Shown here piece by piece: positions 8,188 through 17,231 of a stretch of 64,000 nt of DNA. The translations under genes and the position numbers were made by a program. This DNA is from Maridesulfovibrio ferrireducens (GTDB lineage: Bacteria > Desulfobacterota > Desulfovibrionia > Desulfovibrionales > Desulfovibrionaceae): NCBI RefSeq assembly GCF_016342405.1, contig NZ_JAEINN010000016.1:1-64000 (forward strand), given 5' to 3'. The first letter of the stretch is position 1, and every line of letters starts with the position of its first letter. Below the pieces are notes generated by a model. That model made no database searches, was not told the DNA's origin, and saw only the letters and a list, made by a program, of their open reading frames with translations.

Positions 8188-9504
8188 ATGTCTATTAAAA
8201 AAATCAGAGTTTTCACCATCAGCCTTGGTTGCCCAAAAAACAGAGTAGATACCGAAAGAATGCTCGGAGCCTTGGGTGACAACATGATCGCAGCCGAATC
8301 TCCGGAAGAATCCGATCTTGTTCTTATAAATACATGCGGCTTCATCCAGCCGGCGGTCGAAGAATCCGTACAGTCCATTCTAGAATCCGCTGATGCCATT
8401 GCAGATATTACTCCTAAACCTATTCTTGCCGTAGCCGGATGCCTTGTCAGCAGATATGGCAAACTGGAAGAAGAGATGCCCGAAGTGGATCTGTGGCTTT
8501 CAACATTTGATCTGGATACATGGCCTGCTCTTGCTGCCAAAGCCCTCAAAAGGGAACTGCCTCAAGAACACCAGAGAGCACTTAGCACAGGACCTGCTTT
8601 TGCTTACCTTAAAATCAGTGAAGGATGTTCTCATTCATGTAACTTTTGTACAATTCCTTCGATTCGTGGACCTCAAGTCAGCCGTGAACCTGCAGGCTTA
8701 ATAACCGAAGCAAAACAAATTCTCGCACAAGGCGTGCCGGAAATCGTCATAGTAGGACAGGATTCCACCGCTTATGGATCAGACTTAAGCAACCCTGATG
8801 CAAATTTAAAATATCTGATTGAACAGCTTCTGCCTCTTAAAGGTCTTGAGTGGCTAAGACTTATGTACCTATATCCGGCAGGATTAACCGACTCAATGCT
8901 GGAATTTCTGGCTAAGACCGGCAAACCCTTTCTGCCGTATTTCGATATACCGATTCAGCACGCTCATCCGGATATACTATCCTCAATGGGCCGCCCCTTT
9001 GCCCGTGATCCGCGGAAAGTAATCGACAGGGTTCGCAAACACATTCCTGATGCAGTCCTGCGCACCAGTATCATAGTCGGATACCCCGGTGAAACGGATG
9101 AACACTTTAAAGAACTTCTAAAATTTGTGAAAGAAACCAGATTCCAAAACTTGGGAGTTTTCGCATATCAAGCTGAAGAAGGAACGCCAGCCGGGGACAT
9201 GGAACAACTCCCTGAAGAACTGCGTGAAGAAAGACGTAAAATTTTGATGGAAATGCAGGCTTCCATAAGCCATGAAATTCTGGAAGAAAAAGTTGGCGAA
9301 ACCATTCAGGTTCTGGTCGAGGAACCGAACGAAGAATGGGATGGTCTGTTTACCGGAAGAGTTTGGTTCCAAGCCCCGGAAGTGGATGGAATCACCTATA
9401 TCAGCGCACCTGAAGGCGGAGTTGAACTTGCTCCCGGAATGATGGTTGAAGCTGAAATAGAAAGCGTTACCGACTACGACCTTGTCACCTTGGTTCTTCC
9501 ATAA
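8188..9504 (+). CDS. rimO: Ribosomal protein S12 methylthiotransferase
   Basis: Radical-SAM enzyme that adds a methylthio group to Asp88/89 of ribosomal protein S12. 438 residues, normal for RimO. The N-terminal MTTase domain has its three cluster-binding cysteines in SLGCPKNRVD, NTCGF and AGCLVSR. The radical-SAM domain carries CSHSCNFCTIPSIRG (CxxxCxxC). A TRAM domain forms the last 70 or so residues. SLGCPKN, with Pro after Cys, separates RimO from MiaB. It is divergent from the kinase pseudogene, with about 200 bases between the starts, and is followed 34 bases later by ppnP on the same strand. Confidence 0.96.
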   Translation: MSIKKIRVFTISLGCPKNRVDTERMLGALGDNMIAAESPEESDLVLINTCGFIQPAVEESVQSILESADAIADITPKPILAVAGCLVSRYGKLEEEMPEVDLWLSTFDLDTWPALAAKALKRELPQEHQRALSTGPAFAYLKISEGCSHSCNFCTIPSIRGPQVSREPAGLITEAKQILAQGVPEIVIVGQDSTAYGSDLSNPDANLKYLIEQLLPLKGLEWLRLMYLYPAGLTDSMLEFLAKTGKPFLPYFDIPIQHAHPDILSSMGRPFARDPRKVIDRVRKHIPDAVLRTSIIVGYPGETDEHFKELLKFVKETRFQNLGVFAYQAEEGTPAGDMEQLPEELREERRKILMEMQASISHEILEEKVGETIQVLVEEPNEEWDGLFTGRVWFQAPEVDGITYISAPEGGVELAPGMMVEAEIESVTDYDLVTLVLP

Positions 9505-9538
9505 TATAATCAAACAAAATAAAGACTAAGAGGAACTC

Positions 9539-9853
9539 ATGTCTGAATTTTCAAATGTAACAGTTACAAAAATGGCCAATGTTTATTTTGACGGAAAGGT
9601 TACCAGCCGCAAAGTCTCTTTCACAGACGGATCGTTCAAAACTTTGGGAATCATGCTTCCCGGTGAATATGAATTCGGAACAAATCAAGCGGAAGTGATG
9701 GAAATCCTGCAGGGCACCATGAAAGTTCTCTTGCCCGGCACAGAAAATTGGCAGACAGTCACCGCCGGAGAAAGTTTCAATGTACCCGCCGACTCAAAAT
9801 TCAAACTGGTGGTTGAAACTCTTGTAGACTACTGCTGTTCATACATAGATTAG
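9539..9853 (+). CDS. ppnP: Pyrimidine/purine nucleoside phosphorylase (cupin)
   Basis: 104-residue single-domain cupin of the YaiE/PpnP family, which phosphorolyses several nucleosides to base and ribose-1-phosphate. Recognisable family pieces are [35 protein letters not shown] and [13 protein letters not shown]. The length matches (E. coli PpnP is about 94 residues). ATG at 9539 follows AAGAGGAA. It lies 34 bases after rimO and may be cotranscribed with it. Confidence 0.92.
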   Translation: MSEFSNVTVTKMANVYFDGKVTSRKVSFTDGSFKTLGIMLPGEYEFGTNQAEVMEILQGTMKVLLPGTENWQTVTAGESFNVPADSKFKLVVETLVDYCCSYID

Positions 9854-10029
9854 ATAAAGTTTCATCCCGCTTATTGTTAACGGAATACTCACCTATATGG
9901 AAGTTGCTAATGTTTTTGACCTTGAACACGTCCCGGTAAAAAAATACTGCAATAGATTTTAGCGTGTAAACGTTTCTAATTAATTTCACAAAAGGCTTTT
10001 ATTTCTAATAAAAGCCTAAGGATACGCTT

Positions 10030-11436
10030 ATGGATTTTTTGAGTACACTGGATATCGTAATTGGTAAAATTGGTGCGTTCGCATGGGGCCCTCCAATGTT
10101 GATTCTGCTTGTTGGAACAGGCTGTTGGCTCACCTATTCACTACGCGGAATTCAATTCAGCAAGTTATGGCACGCTCTATACCTTGCCCTTGTTAAACGA
10201 AAAGAAGAATCCGATGAACCGGGCGATATCACCCACTTTCAAGCCCTAATGACTGCTCTTTCAGCAACAGTCGGAACCGGTAACATCGCAGGAGTAGCTA
10301 CAGCTATTGCCATGGGTGGTCCCGGAGCATTGTTCTGGATGTGGGTTACCGGACTTGTGGGTATGGCCACTAAGTATGCAGAAGCTGTTCTGGCGGTAAA
10401 ATACAGAGTTGTGGACGAAAATGGCGAAATGAGTGGCGGCCCGATGTACTATATTTCCGCCGGGCTGAAAATGCCGTGGCTTGGAACTATCTTCGCTATC
10501 TGCGCCTCTGTAGCTGCATTCGGTATAGGCAATATGGTACAATCCAATTCCGTAGCGGATGCAGTGGAAAGCACTTACAATATTTCACCGACCATAACCG
10601 GTATAATTCTGATGGTTTGTACTGCCGCAGTTATTCTCGGCGGAATCAAAAAGATTGGAAAAGTAACAGGATTACTCGTTCCGGTAATGATTGTGTTTTA
10701 CATGGCCGGAGCATCCTACATCATCATTACCAAAATAGCGGAAGTTCCAGCGGCTCTGATTTTCATAGTTGAGCAGGCATTTAATCCTACTGCGGCTATC
10801 GGCGGATTTGCCGGGGCATCAATCATGATGTGTATCAGAATGGGTGTTGCCCGCGGCGTATTCTCAAACGAATCCGGCCTAGGTAGTGCCCCTATCGCGG
10901 CGGCGGCGGCACAAACCAAAAGCCCGATAACGCAGGCTCTGGTTTCCATGACCCAGACCTTTATCGACACCATCGTAGTCTGCACGATGACAGGTCTCGT
11001 TCTGATCCTTACAGGAGCCTGGTCAAACGGTGCAACAGGAGCAGAATTAACTACCATCGCTTTTGCTGAAGGCATGCCCGGCGGTGCACACGTTGTAACA
11101 ATCGGCTTAATCCTGTTTGCATATTCGACAATTCTCGGGTGGAGCTACTATGGTGAAAAGTCCATTGAATACCTGCTCGGAATCAAGGCTGTACTGCCAT
11201 ACCGAGTGGTTTTCGTATGTTTCGTAGGCCTTGGAGCTATCGCCAAACTCAGTCTGGTTTGGAACATTTCAGACACGCTGAACGGATTAATGGCTATCCC
11301 TAATCTTATAGGGCTGCTTCTATTAACTCCAGTGGTTGTCTCAGAAACAAACAAGTACTTTAAAAACAAAGAAACGGACAAGAATACCGACGTTCCTCTG
11401 GGTGAATTTCAAGCATCCGGAAGAAAATCAAAATAA
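10030..11436 (+). CDS. Sodium:alanine symporter (AGCS family)
   Basis: Inner-membrane amino-acid carrier that brings in alanine or glycine with Na+ or H+. 468 residues with about 11 hydrophobic segments. The AGCS hallmarks are [15 protein letters not shown] near residue 30, [19 protein letters not shown] and [12 protein letters not shown], plus the conserved [11 protein letters not shown] and [12 protein letters not shown] at 10030 has AAGGAT upstream. It stands about 175 bases after ppnP and is closed by a strong hairpin terminator, so it looks like its own unit. Confidence 0.95.
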   Translation: MDFLSTLDIVIGKIGAFAWGPPMLILLVGTGCWLTYSLRGIQFSKLWHALYLALVKRKEESDEPGDITHFQALMTALSATVGTGNIAGVATAIAMGGPGALFWMWVTGLVGMATKYAEAVLAVKYRVVDENGEMSGGPMYYISAGLKMPWLGTIFAICASVAAFGIGNMVQSNSVADAVESTYNISPTITGIILMVCTAAVILGGIKKIGKVTGLLVPVMIVFYMAGASYIIITKIAEVPAALIFIVEQAFNPTAAIGGFAGASIMMCIRMGVARGVFSNESGLGSAPIAAAAAQTKSPITQALVSMTQTFIDTIVVCTMTGLVLILTGAWSNGATGAELTTIAFAEGMPGGAHVVTIGLILFAYSTILGWSYYGEKSIEYLLGIKAVLPYRVVFVCFVGLGAIAKLSLVWNISDTLNGLMAIPNLIGLLLLTPVVVSETNKYFKNKETDKNTDVPLGEFQASGRKSK

Positions 11437-11460
11437 ATATCAGCTGATCTAAAACCCAAA

Positions 11461-11495
11461 AAGCCCCTGAAGAAATATCCTTCAGGGGCTTTTTT
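11461..11495. terminator. Bidirectional rho-independent terminator
   Basis: AGCCCCTGAAG pairs with CTTCAGGGGCT, with T5 on the right and A-rich sequence on the left. It lies 25 bases after the symporter stop and also just past the stop of the minus-strand gene at 11528, so it can serve both. Confidence 0.9.
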
Positions 11496-11527
11496 AAATC
11501 TATATACCGTCAACTTATTGAGACTAT

Positions 11528-12016
11528 TTACATATCCAGAATCTCAACAGATCGGTTTTTAAAAGCTGGATTATCTAGATATTGCGATATGGCCTCAGCT
11601 CCCCGGTCAAAATTATAGACTATTTTTCCAACCAGATTTTTACGGGAACAACTACACATCTGCGGAGTAAATTTTATTCCCCCCTTCCCCTCAAGTACGA
11701 CTTTATATTTAAGTTTCGTATCTTGCCCAATAATACCTGGTGAACCACTGATCGCAACATCATCATTTACAATAATCAGGACTGCCTTATCTACTACATT
11801 TTTATTTAAGACAAGACATCGATTTAATTTGTTAATTTCAAAACTGTTAAGATCTAAATTTTTAGCTGAAACACCTAAAAAAAATTTATATCCAACGTTA
11901 AGAACAGGCTTGGCTATAGACATCTTGCTTACAAAGAACAACCCAGTACCTATCAAAACGAAAATAACCAATGCCACAGTAAGGCACAAAATTTTTTTTG
12001 ATTTTTTACTATCCAA
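11528..12016 (-). CDS. Membrane-anchored hypothetical protein
   Basis: 162 residues, no family recognised. A basic N-terminus (MDSKKSKK) precedes one hydrophobic segment, about residues 9-30, which fits an anchor or uncleaved signal with the rest outside the cytoplasm. The body holds short beta-rich stretches (KAVLIIVNDDVAISG, KLKYKVVLEGKGG) and a Cys-x-Cys motif (QMCSCSRKN). Its base composition is AT-richer than that of its neighbours. It lies about 100 bases downstream of the SPOR lipoprotein gene on the same strand and ends at a terminator. Confidence 0.6.
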   Translation of the reverse strand: MDSKKSKKILCLTVALVIFVLIGTGLFFVSKMSIAKPVLNVGYKFFLGVSAKNLDLNSFEINKLNRCLVLNKNVVDKAVLIIVNDDVAISGSPGIIGQDTKLKYKVVLEGKGGIKFTPQMCSCSRKNLVGKIVYNFDRGAEAISQYLDNPAFKNRSVEILDM

Positions 12017-12118
12017 AATATTGCCTGTATCAAATAGAAAGTTTCAAAGTTTACCCCTCACACCCCTGAAATTACTATAAACTTTATAATTGAACAGTCA
12101 ATCAATATATTAAACAAA

Positions 12119-13969
12119 TCAACTGCCCATACGGCACCTTACTATTTTCACATCAGCCTGTTGTTTTTTCTCGTACTCTGCGGAAGCTTCAACCGCAGCC
12201 GCCCACGAATCAAATTCACCGAACCGCACGCAATACCACTGTCTATTATTGGAGGATGGAACAGTCACAACATATGCCGAATACCCTTGTTTCGTCAGAT
12301 TTCTTCTAACTTTCAAAGCCGAAGACTCCCGCCTGTTCGAACTGACTTGTACAGAATATCGGACAGGTTCAAGTCCGGCCTTAACAATAGGAGAGCTTTT
12401 GGATAATTTACTTTGAATAACAGTTTTTTGTAATTTTGCACTGCTGATTTTTTTATCACGTACATCAAAAAACTGCCAAGCGAGAGGCCCATCAAGCGGT
12501 CTGGAATAAATTAAATAACTTCCTTCGCTGTCTGATAAAAAATTAAAAATATCATCTTCTTGAACTTTCATGGAGGAAACAGTTTTACCAGTCTTTCGGT
12601 CCACAACTTTAAGCTGAACTCCGGGGTATATTCCACCTTCTTCCATGGCAAAAGAGATAGTAGAGTTAGCGGAAAAAACAGCTACCCCCTTAGAAGATTC
12701 AGGCTTTGTCAGTAGCTTTAACCCCGTATACGCAGGAGACTCCGTGCGAACTGGAAGCGGTAGACTCATTACTGGATCACCATAAAAAATCAGATCATAT
12801 AGCGGCCCCAGCTTTTCTCCGCGACGACGGTTCTGCACAAACTGAGCACGAGCCTCTGACAGAGCCTCGGCAATTCTATACTTTCCGCTGAAATATGCCT
12901 TATGGAACTCAATCAAAATCCGTGAGGTTCCGTCAAAATCAACGCGCGAAATCCGCCCGTCATCAAGTTCAGCCGTTATTTTACCAGAATCACCGCACCC
13001 GGTCATCACAGCCAGTCCGGCCCCCCTTGAAAGCACTATCGCCTCGGCAGGGGTGATAGAAGCTGAATTAATCCTCGCAGGTTCACAGGAAGGATTAAGA
13101 ACAATAGGCAATCCCGGTTTGTAATCGAGACTTAAAATAGCAGATGTGGGCAAAGTTCCGTTCCCAATTCTGAAACCGTCAGCGACAGAATCAATAGCCA
13201 GCCACTGAACAGAAGCATCATCCTCAGTAAGGCTCTGACTAAGCCTTTCCGGCTGGCAACCACCGGCTCCGCCGAGATAACGTATAGCTTCCGGTCCGGC
13301 CATGCCTTCCTCTTGTAAACTGAAAAACAAAAGTTCAGGATCAGACAAATAATTTTTTGAAAACCCTTCTCCGCCTATAAACGAAACAGGCCAAGCCGGA
13401 CGAAAAGCACGATCCACGTACCAGCGCTCATATTTCTCAGCCACAACCACAGCCTCGGCTGCGTTTCGAGCAGGAATTCTACCGACAGGTACAACGTTTT
13501 CAGGAGAATCCGCTAGACCTCCATAGCCGTAATCAGAAGAATAAACAGAAGTTCCATTTCCAGTCTGAAACTCTGAAACAGGAATAACAAATTTATTACC
13601 TAAAATAAGAACTGACATGATCGAGCCGTTCTTATTCAGTTCTGTAATTTCCTTCTGAATGCCAACAACAACAGCCCTGCTGGACTCAGCAGTGCCATTC
13701 ACTGTTCCGGCATTTAGAAGGATAGAGTCCACACCTTCATATTCTCGATGCAGATATGAAAAAAGCAAAGCCGCCTGCTTAAACTCATCAGTGTAAACGA
13801 TTATACATTTATCTTTCTCCGTCAGGTCCGCAGTAGAAACCTTTAACGGAACAACGGGAGCGACCTGAACATTACGAGAAAAGGATCGCAACTTACAGCC
13901 GCACATAAGAACAGATAAGAGGATAAAAACAAGCGGCAATGTGATCCATTTAATTTTACTGATCAACAC
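12119..13969 (-). CDS. Lipoprotein with C25-like peptidase region and SPOR domain
   Basis: Probable cell-envelope protein of about 616 residues. The frame opens at 14062, but GTG at 13969 has GGAGG just upstream, overlaps the end of the heptosyltransferase gene (GTGTTGA) and leads straight into a signal sequence ending LLSVLMCGC, so it is preferred. The middle looks like the gingipain/C25 fold: a surface segment ending in VPVGRIPARNAAEAVVVAEKY, then VLNPSCEPARIN where the catalytic Cys would sit, and YDLIFYGDPVMSLPLP like the end of the C25 domain. No clear HG catalytic motif was found, so activity is doubtful. The last 75 residues form a SPOR domain (YSVQVSSNRRESSALKVRRN), which binds stripped septal peptidoglycan. 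SPOR is fairly sure; the C25 match is a judgement by eye. Confidence 0.75.
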   Translation of the reverse strand: MLISKIKWITLPLVFILLSVLMCGCKLRSFSRNVQVAPVVPLKVSTADLTEKDKCIIVYTDEFKQAALLFSYLHREYEGVDSILLNAGTVNGTAESSRAVVVGIQKEITELNKNGSIMSVLILGNKFVIPVSEFQTGNGTSVYSSDYGYGGLADSPENVVPVGRIPARNAAEAVVVAEKYERWYVDRAFRPAWPVSFIGGEGFSKNYLSDPELLFFSLQEEGMAGPEAIRYLGGAGGCQPERLSQSLTEDDASVQWLAIDSVADGFRIGNGTLPTSAILSLDYKPGLPIVLNPSCEPARINSASITPAEAIVLSRGAGLAVMTGCGDSGKITAELDDGRISRVDFDGTSRILIEFHKAYFSGKYRIAEALSEARAQFVQNRRRGEKLGPLYDLIFYGDPVMSLPLPVRTESPAYTGLKLLTKPESSKGVAVFSANSTISFAMEEGGIYPGVQLKVVDRKTGKTVSSMKVQEDDIFNFLSDSEGSYLIYSRPLDGPLAWQFFDVRDKKISSAKLQKTVIQSKLSKSSPIVKAGLEPVRYSVQVSSNRRESSALKVRRNLTKQGYSAYVVTVPSSNNRQWYCVRFGEFDSWAAAVEASAEYEKKQQADVKIVRCRMGS

Positions 13970-15018
13970 CCGACCCTCCGAATTTCCACTTTTTTCAGCA
14001 GTTCCTCCCAAACCATTTCCACACTTATATCTGTCATACATTTGTGGTGGTTTTTTGGACACTTACTACTGCCATGAAGACCGCAAGGTCTGCAATCCAA
14101 CACTTCACCGGATTCAAGAACAGAAGAGTATTCACCTCTGGGAAAAAATCCGAATCTGCGGACAGTTGGTCCGAAAAGGGCAATAAGGGGAACATTTTGA
14201 ACCCATGCAATGTGCATCGGGCCGGAATCGTTGGTGACATATACATCTAGATTTTTGATATAGGCTGCAAGCTGAGGAAGACTCAACTTTCCGGCAAGAT
14301 TAATTATTTCAGAAGGGTTGCCGGACTGCTCTGCAATCCGTGAACAAATGTCCTCTTCCCCGGGCCCGCCAAACAGGATTACCCGAAATCCCGCATCCAG
14401 TGATTTTGCAATAGTTGATGCAAAATTCTGCTCAGGCCATTTCTTTGTTTCCCATGTTGAGCCGGGGTGAAAGCCTATTACCGGAGTATCCGAAAATTTC
14501 TCAAAAAAAGCTGATGCGTCTTCGAGTGCTGGTTCAGACAAATTAAGTTCAAAGGAAGGAGCAGTGCCGCTGATTCCCAAAGGCAAGCCAAGCGCCATCA
14601 ACCTTTCCACTTCCTCAAACTGATCGAACCTGCGCATGACCCTGTGAGTATAGGCAAAACGGTTAAACCACGGCTGATCGTAACCTATACGTTCAGGAAT
14701 CCCCGTAGCGCGGCTGACAAGGGCGGAACGCATACTTGTATGAGCTGAAATCCAAAGGTCAAAACCTTGCGCACCAAGTTCTCTGCCCAGACGAAAAGCC
14801 GCTCCCATTCCTTTTTGATCGCCTCGTTTGGCAAAACCATGAACAGATGTGAGTTCCTTTTGAGATTCAAAAAGAGGCTCAACACCCTTACGAACAAAAA
14901 GATGAATTTCAGCTTCCGGAAAACGCAGTGAAAGAGCTTTGATAAAAGGCAATGTAAGAACGGCGTCTCCAAGAAATGCAGTCTGCCACAAAGCTATTTT
15001 TTTATAATTATCTTTCAT
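13963..15018 (-). CDS. Glycosyltransferase family 9, ADP-heptose:LPS heptosyltransferase
   Basis: 351-residue GT9 enzyme (WaaC/WaaF type) that transfers heptose from ADP-heptose to the LPS inner core at the cytoplasmic face of the membrane. Features are an N-terminal Rossmann start (IALWQTAFLGDAVLTLPF), GFHPGSTWETKKWP at the start of the second domain, FGGPGEED and the donor-site signature VTNDSGPMHIAWVQ followed by LIALFGPT. The cysteine-rich tail (DCRPCGLHGSSKCPKNHHKC) is often seen in this family. It overlaps the start of the C25-like/SPOR gene by a few bases, which suggests coupled translation. Which heptose it adds cannot be told. Confidence 0.92.
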   Translation of the reverse strand: MKDNYKKIALWQTAFLGDAVLTLPFIKALSLRFPEAEIHLFVRKGVEPLFESQKELTSVHGFAKRGDQKGMGAAFRLGRELGAQGFDLWISAHTSMRSALVSRATGIPERIGYDQPWFNRFAYTHRVMRRFDQFEEVERLMALGLPLGISGTAPSFELNLSEPALEDASAFFEKFSDTPVIGFHPGSTWETKKWPEQNFASTIAKSLDAGFRVILFGGPGEEDICSRIAEQSGNPSEIINLAGKLSLPQLAAYIKNLDVYVTNDSGPMHIAWVQNVPLIALFGPTVRRFGFFPRGEYSSVLESGEVLDCRPCGLHGSSKCPKNHHKCMTDISVEMVWEELLKKVEIRRVGC

Positions 15019-15057
15019 TACCAGTTGTATATTTTTATTTTTTTGAATTTTATATTT

Positions 15058-15453
15058 CTAATTAAATATCATTTTTCCGGAAAGAACACTTATGATCAGG
15101 ACAAGTGCAACAGCAAACAAAACCAGCACCTCAGGAAAAGGGGTCATTCTGCCAAGCTTAGAACCGATCTGCTTTTCAATGCTGAAAAATCTGACCGCAG
15201 CGCCCACAAGAACAAGCATCCCTGAAAACAAAGCAAAAAGACTGAGCATACCTAAATCTTTTGACATCAGCGGATTAGCATCAGGAACAAAATGTTTCAA
15301 ATAAAGACCGGCTTTCTCAAGCACAAAACCAAAGCCCAGAAGACCCAGCGCAGTGCGGCACCACGCAAGAAAAGTCCGTTCATTTGCAAGCAAAGTTCTC
15401 ATAACGGCAAGACTGTTGGTATCAAGCGGAAGCGGTTTTTTTTCATCTGTCAT
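15058..15453 (-). CDS. DUF202 (YidH-type) inner-membrane protein
   Basis: 131 residues. The N-terminal LANERTFLAWCRTALGLLGFGF is the DUF202 hallmark (positions about 20-41). Two more hydrophobic segments follow, around 73-92 and 108-128, giving three membrane spans. The function of the family is unknown. It lies about 40 bases upstream of the heptosyltransferase gene on the same strand and may be cotranscribed. Confidence 0.88.
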   Translation of the reverse strand: MTDEKKPLPLDTNSLAVMRTLLANERTFLAWCRTALGLLGFGFVLEKAGLYLKHFVPDANPLMSKDLGMLSLFALFSGMLVLVGAAVRFFSIEKQIGSKLGRMTPFPEVLVLFAVALVLIISVLSGKMIFN

Positions 15454-15639
15454 CTCAGAACTCCGGGATTGCTGTCAGGCTGTTCTTGATCTAGAAGATA
15501 TATCGCTATAGTATGTTACAAGACTGCGGGCAACAACCGTTGCCGGAATATTTCATGAATTAAGTTCACAAGAATTCCGGGAATACGCTCAAAATAATTA
15601 TAAATAAATTCCGGCTCTGTGCCGCAAAAAGGATATTCC

Positions 15640-15879
15640 ATGAAATACATCATGTTTGAGGACTTTTCGGGCGAAGCTCTTCCGATCCTATTCCCGAACC
15701 GTATCGGCTTTTTGGAATTCAGAGAACAAATTCCATACACAAAAGTTCTTTCCGCAGGATACGTGCAAATCAGGTCCGAAGGGATTTCCTGTCACGGTGA
15801 ATGCAAAGAACTAAACACTAAAACCCGCCTTGAAGATTCAGGAATAATCCGCGAAAAACTGGATGCAGCTGAATCTTAA
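15640..15879 (+). CDS. Small conserved-looking hypothetical protein
   Basis: 79 residues from ATG 15640, chosen over the frame's first ATG at 15619 because AAAGGA lies 6 bases upstream. No family recognised. The sequence is acidic and well mixed (MFEDFSGEALPILFP, SAGYVQIRSEGISCHGEC). The two closely spaced Cys flanking His and Gly suggest, no more, a metal or disulfide site. It is a single gene between the divergent DUF202 gene and the glpX terminator. Confidence 0.6.
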   Translation: MKYIMFEDFSGEALPILFPNRIGFLEFREQIPYTKVLSAGYVQIRSEGISCHGECKELNTKTRLEDSGIIREKLDAAES

Positions 15880-15885
15880 GACTTC

Positions 15886-15930
15886 TAAAAAAATAAAAAA
15901 ACGGCCCTGAAAACTATTGTATCAGGGCCG
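15886..15930 (-). terminator. Rho-independent terminator of glpX
   Basis: CGGCCCTGA (15902-15910) pairs with TCAGGGCCG (15922-15930). On the minus strand a long T-rich run follows (15886-15901). It faces glpX and may also slow plus-strand readthrough from the small gene. Confidence 0.88.
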
Positions 15931-15971
15931 CTTACTTTTCATTTCAATATTTCTGCTAAAAAAACAAACTG

Positions 15972-16955
15972 CTAATCGTATTTAACTGCACTGATCTTCA
16001 TGAGCTTATCCCATGTATGAACAGCTTCAATCTGACGGACAGTTCCTGTCTTACCGCGCATTACAAGTGAAGTTGTCTCTGCGCCGTACCCTAGGTAACG
16101 AACTCCGCGCAAAAATGTTCCACCTGAAATACCTGTTGCGGAAAAGAAAATATCATCACTCTTAACGAGATCGTTAACAGTCATAATATCACGCAGGTCA
16201 TATCCCTTCTCTTCCATGGCAATTTTTTCGCTTTCGTCCTGAGGATCGAATTTAGCGAACATTTCTCCGCCCATAATTCTGATGGCACATGCAGCAAGAA
16301 CACCTTCAGGAGTTCCGCCTGTTCCCATCATTACATCTACGGGACAACGAGGATCAACAACCATGAGTGCACCGGCTACATCACCGTCGGTATGCAACTG
16401 GATTCTGGCTCCGGCATCACGAATTTCCTGAATAAGGCCGTGATGGCGTGGTTTTTCAAGAACAAAAACAACGAGATCATCAACATCTTTATTGAGAGCC
16501 TTTGCTATCTTCGCAAGATTGTCCTTAACAGGTGCGTTAATATCAACCATATTTCGCGCAGCAGTTGGAACAACCAGTTTCTGCATATAATAACTCGGTC
16601 CGGGATCAAGCATCATGCCTGTAGGAGCAACTCCGACGACTGAAATTGCATTAGGGCGACCGTAAGCAAGAAGGTTGGTTCCTTCTACCGGATCAACAGC
16701 GACATCCATTCCCGGGCCTTCGCCCGCACCTAATTTTTCGCCGTTATAAAGCATGGGAGCATGATCTTTCTCTCCCTCACCGATTACAACAGTTCCGCTG
16801 ATTGCAAGACTGTTAAAACTGAGACGCATAGCATCTACAGCAGCCTGATCGCCGGCATTTTTATCGCCACGTCCAAGCCATCTGGCAGAAGCCAGTGCAG
16901 CAGCTTCGGTTACGCGGACAAGATCAAGAGCTAAATTTCTCTGGGGAGCTTCCAT
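15972..16955 (-). CDS. glpX: Class II fructose-1,6-bisphosphatase
   Basis: Gluconeogenic phosphatase that makes fructose-6-phosphate from fructose-1,6-bisphosphate with a divalent metal. 327 residues, typical for GlpX. The inositol-phosphatase-like motifs are present: GEGEKDHAPMLYNGE with the metal-binding Glu/Asp, then MDVAVDPVEGTNLLAYG. ATG at 16955 has GGAGAT upstream. Single gene, with its own terminator and an intergenic region of about 275 bases separating it from the divergent amidase gene. Its product is the substrate of GlmS. Confidence 0.96.
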   Translation of the reverse strand: MEAPQRNLALDLVRVTEAAALASARWLGRGDKNAGDQAAVDAMRLSFNSLAISGTVVIGEGEKDHAPMLYNGEKLGAGEGPGMDVAVDPVEGTNLLAYGRPNAISVVGVAPTGMMLDPGPSYYMQKLVVPTAARNMVDINAPVKDNLAKIAKALNKDVDDLVVFVLEKPRHHGLIQEIRDAGARIQLHTDGDVAGALMVVDPRCPVDVMMGTGGTPEGVLAACAIRIMGGEMFAKFDPQDESEKIAMEEKGYDLRDIMTVNDLVKSDDIFFSATGISGGTFLRGVRYLGYGAETTSLVMRGKTGTVRQIEAVHTWDKLMKISAVKYD

Positions 16956-17231
16956 TCGCCTATCTCCAAAATGAGTGTTTGATTGGTTCGATTTCCACCG
17001 ACAACAGTCATGGCAATTACATAAAAACAGCTGTCAGTCCAGTTTTCATAGTTACCCTAAAAAGTATAAAAAAGCACGGTCTGCAATCCTATTTTGTTAC
17101 CTTAATATATACATGGTTGATTTTTAGCCGATGCAAGCTTATTAAGAAAACGTCTAAACTTTTTTTAGAACCAACAGGTCCATCTTTAAGGTTTCAAAAA
17201 CCTCTAAGATAACTAATAAAAAAAACACTCC

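Noticed and set aside
8148-8549. 133-codon minus-strand frame opposite rimO
   Set aside because: Antisense to the conserved MTTase domain; low-complexity Ser/Arg-rich translation typical of a shadow frame.
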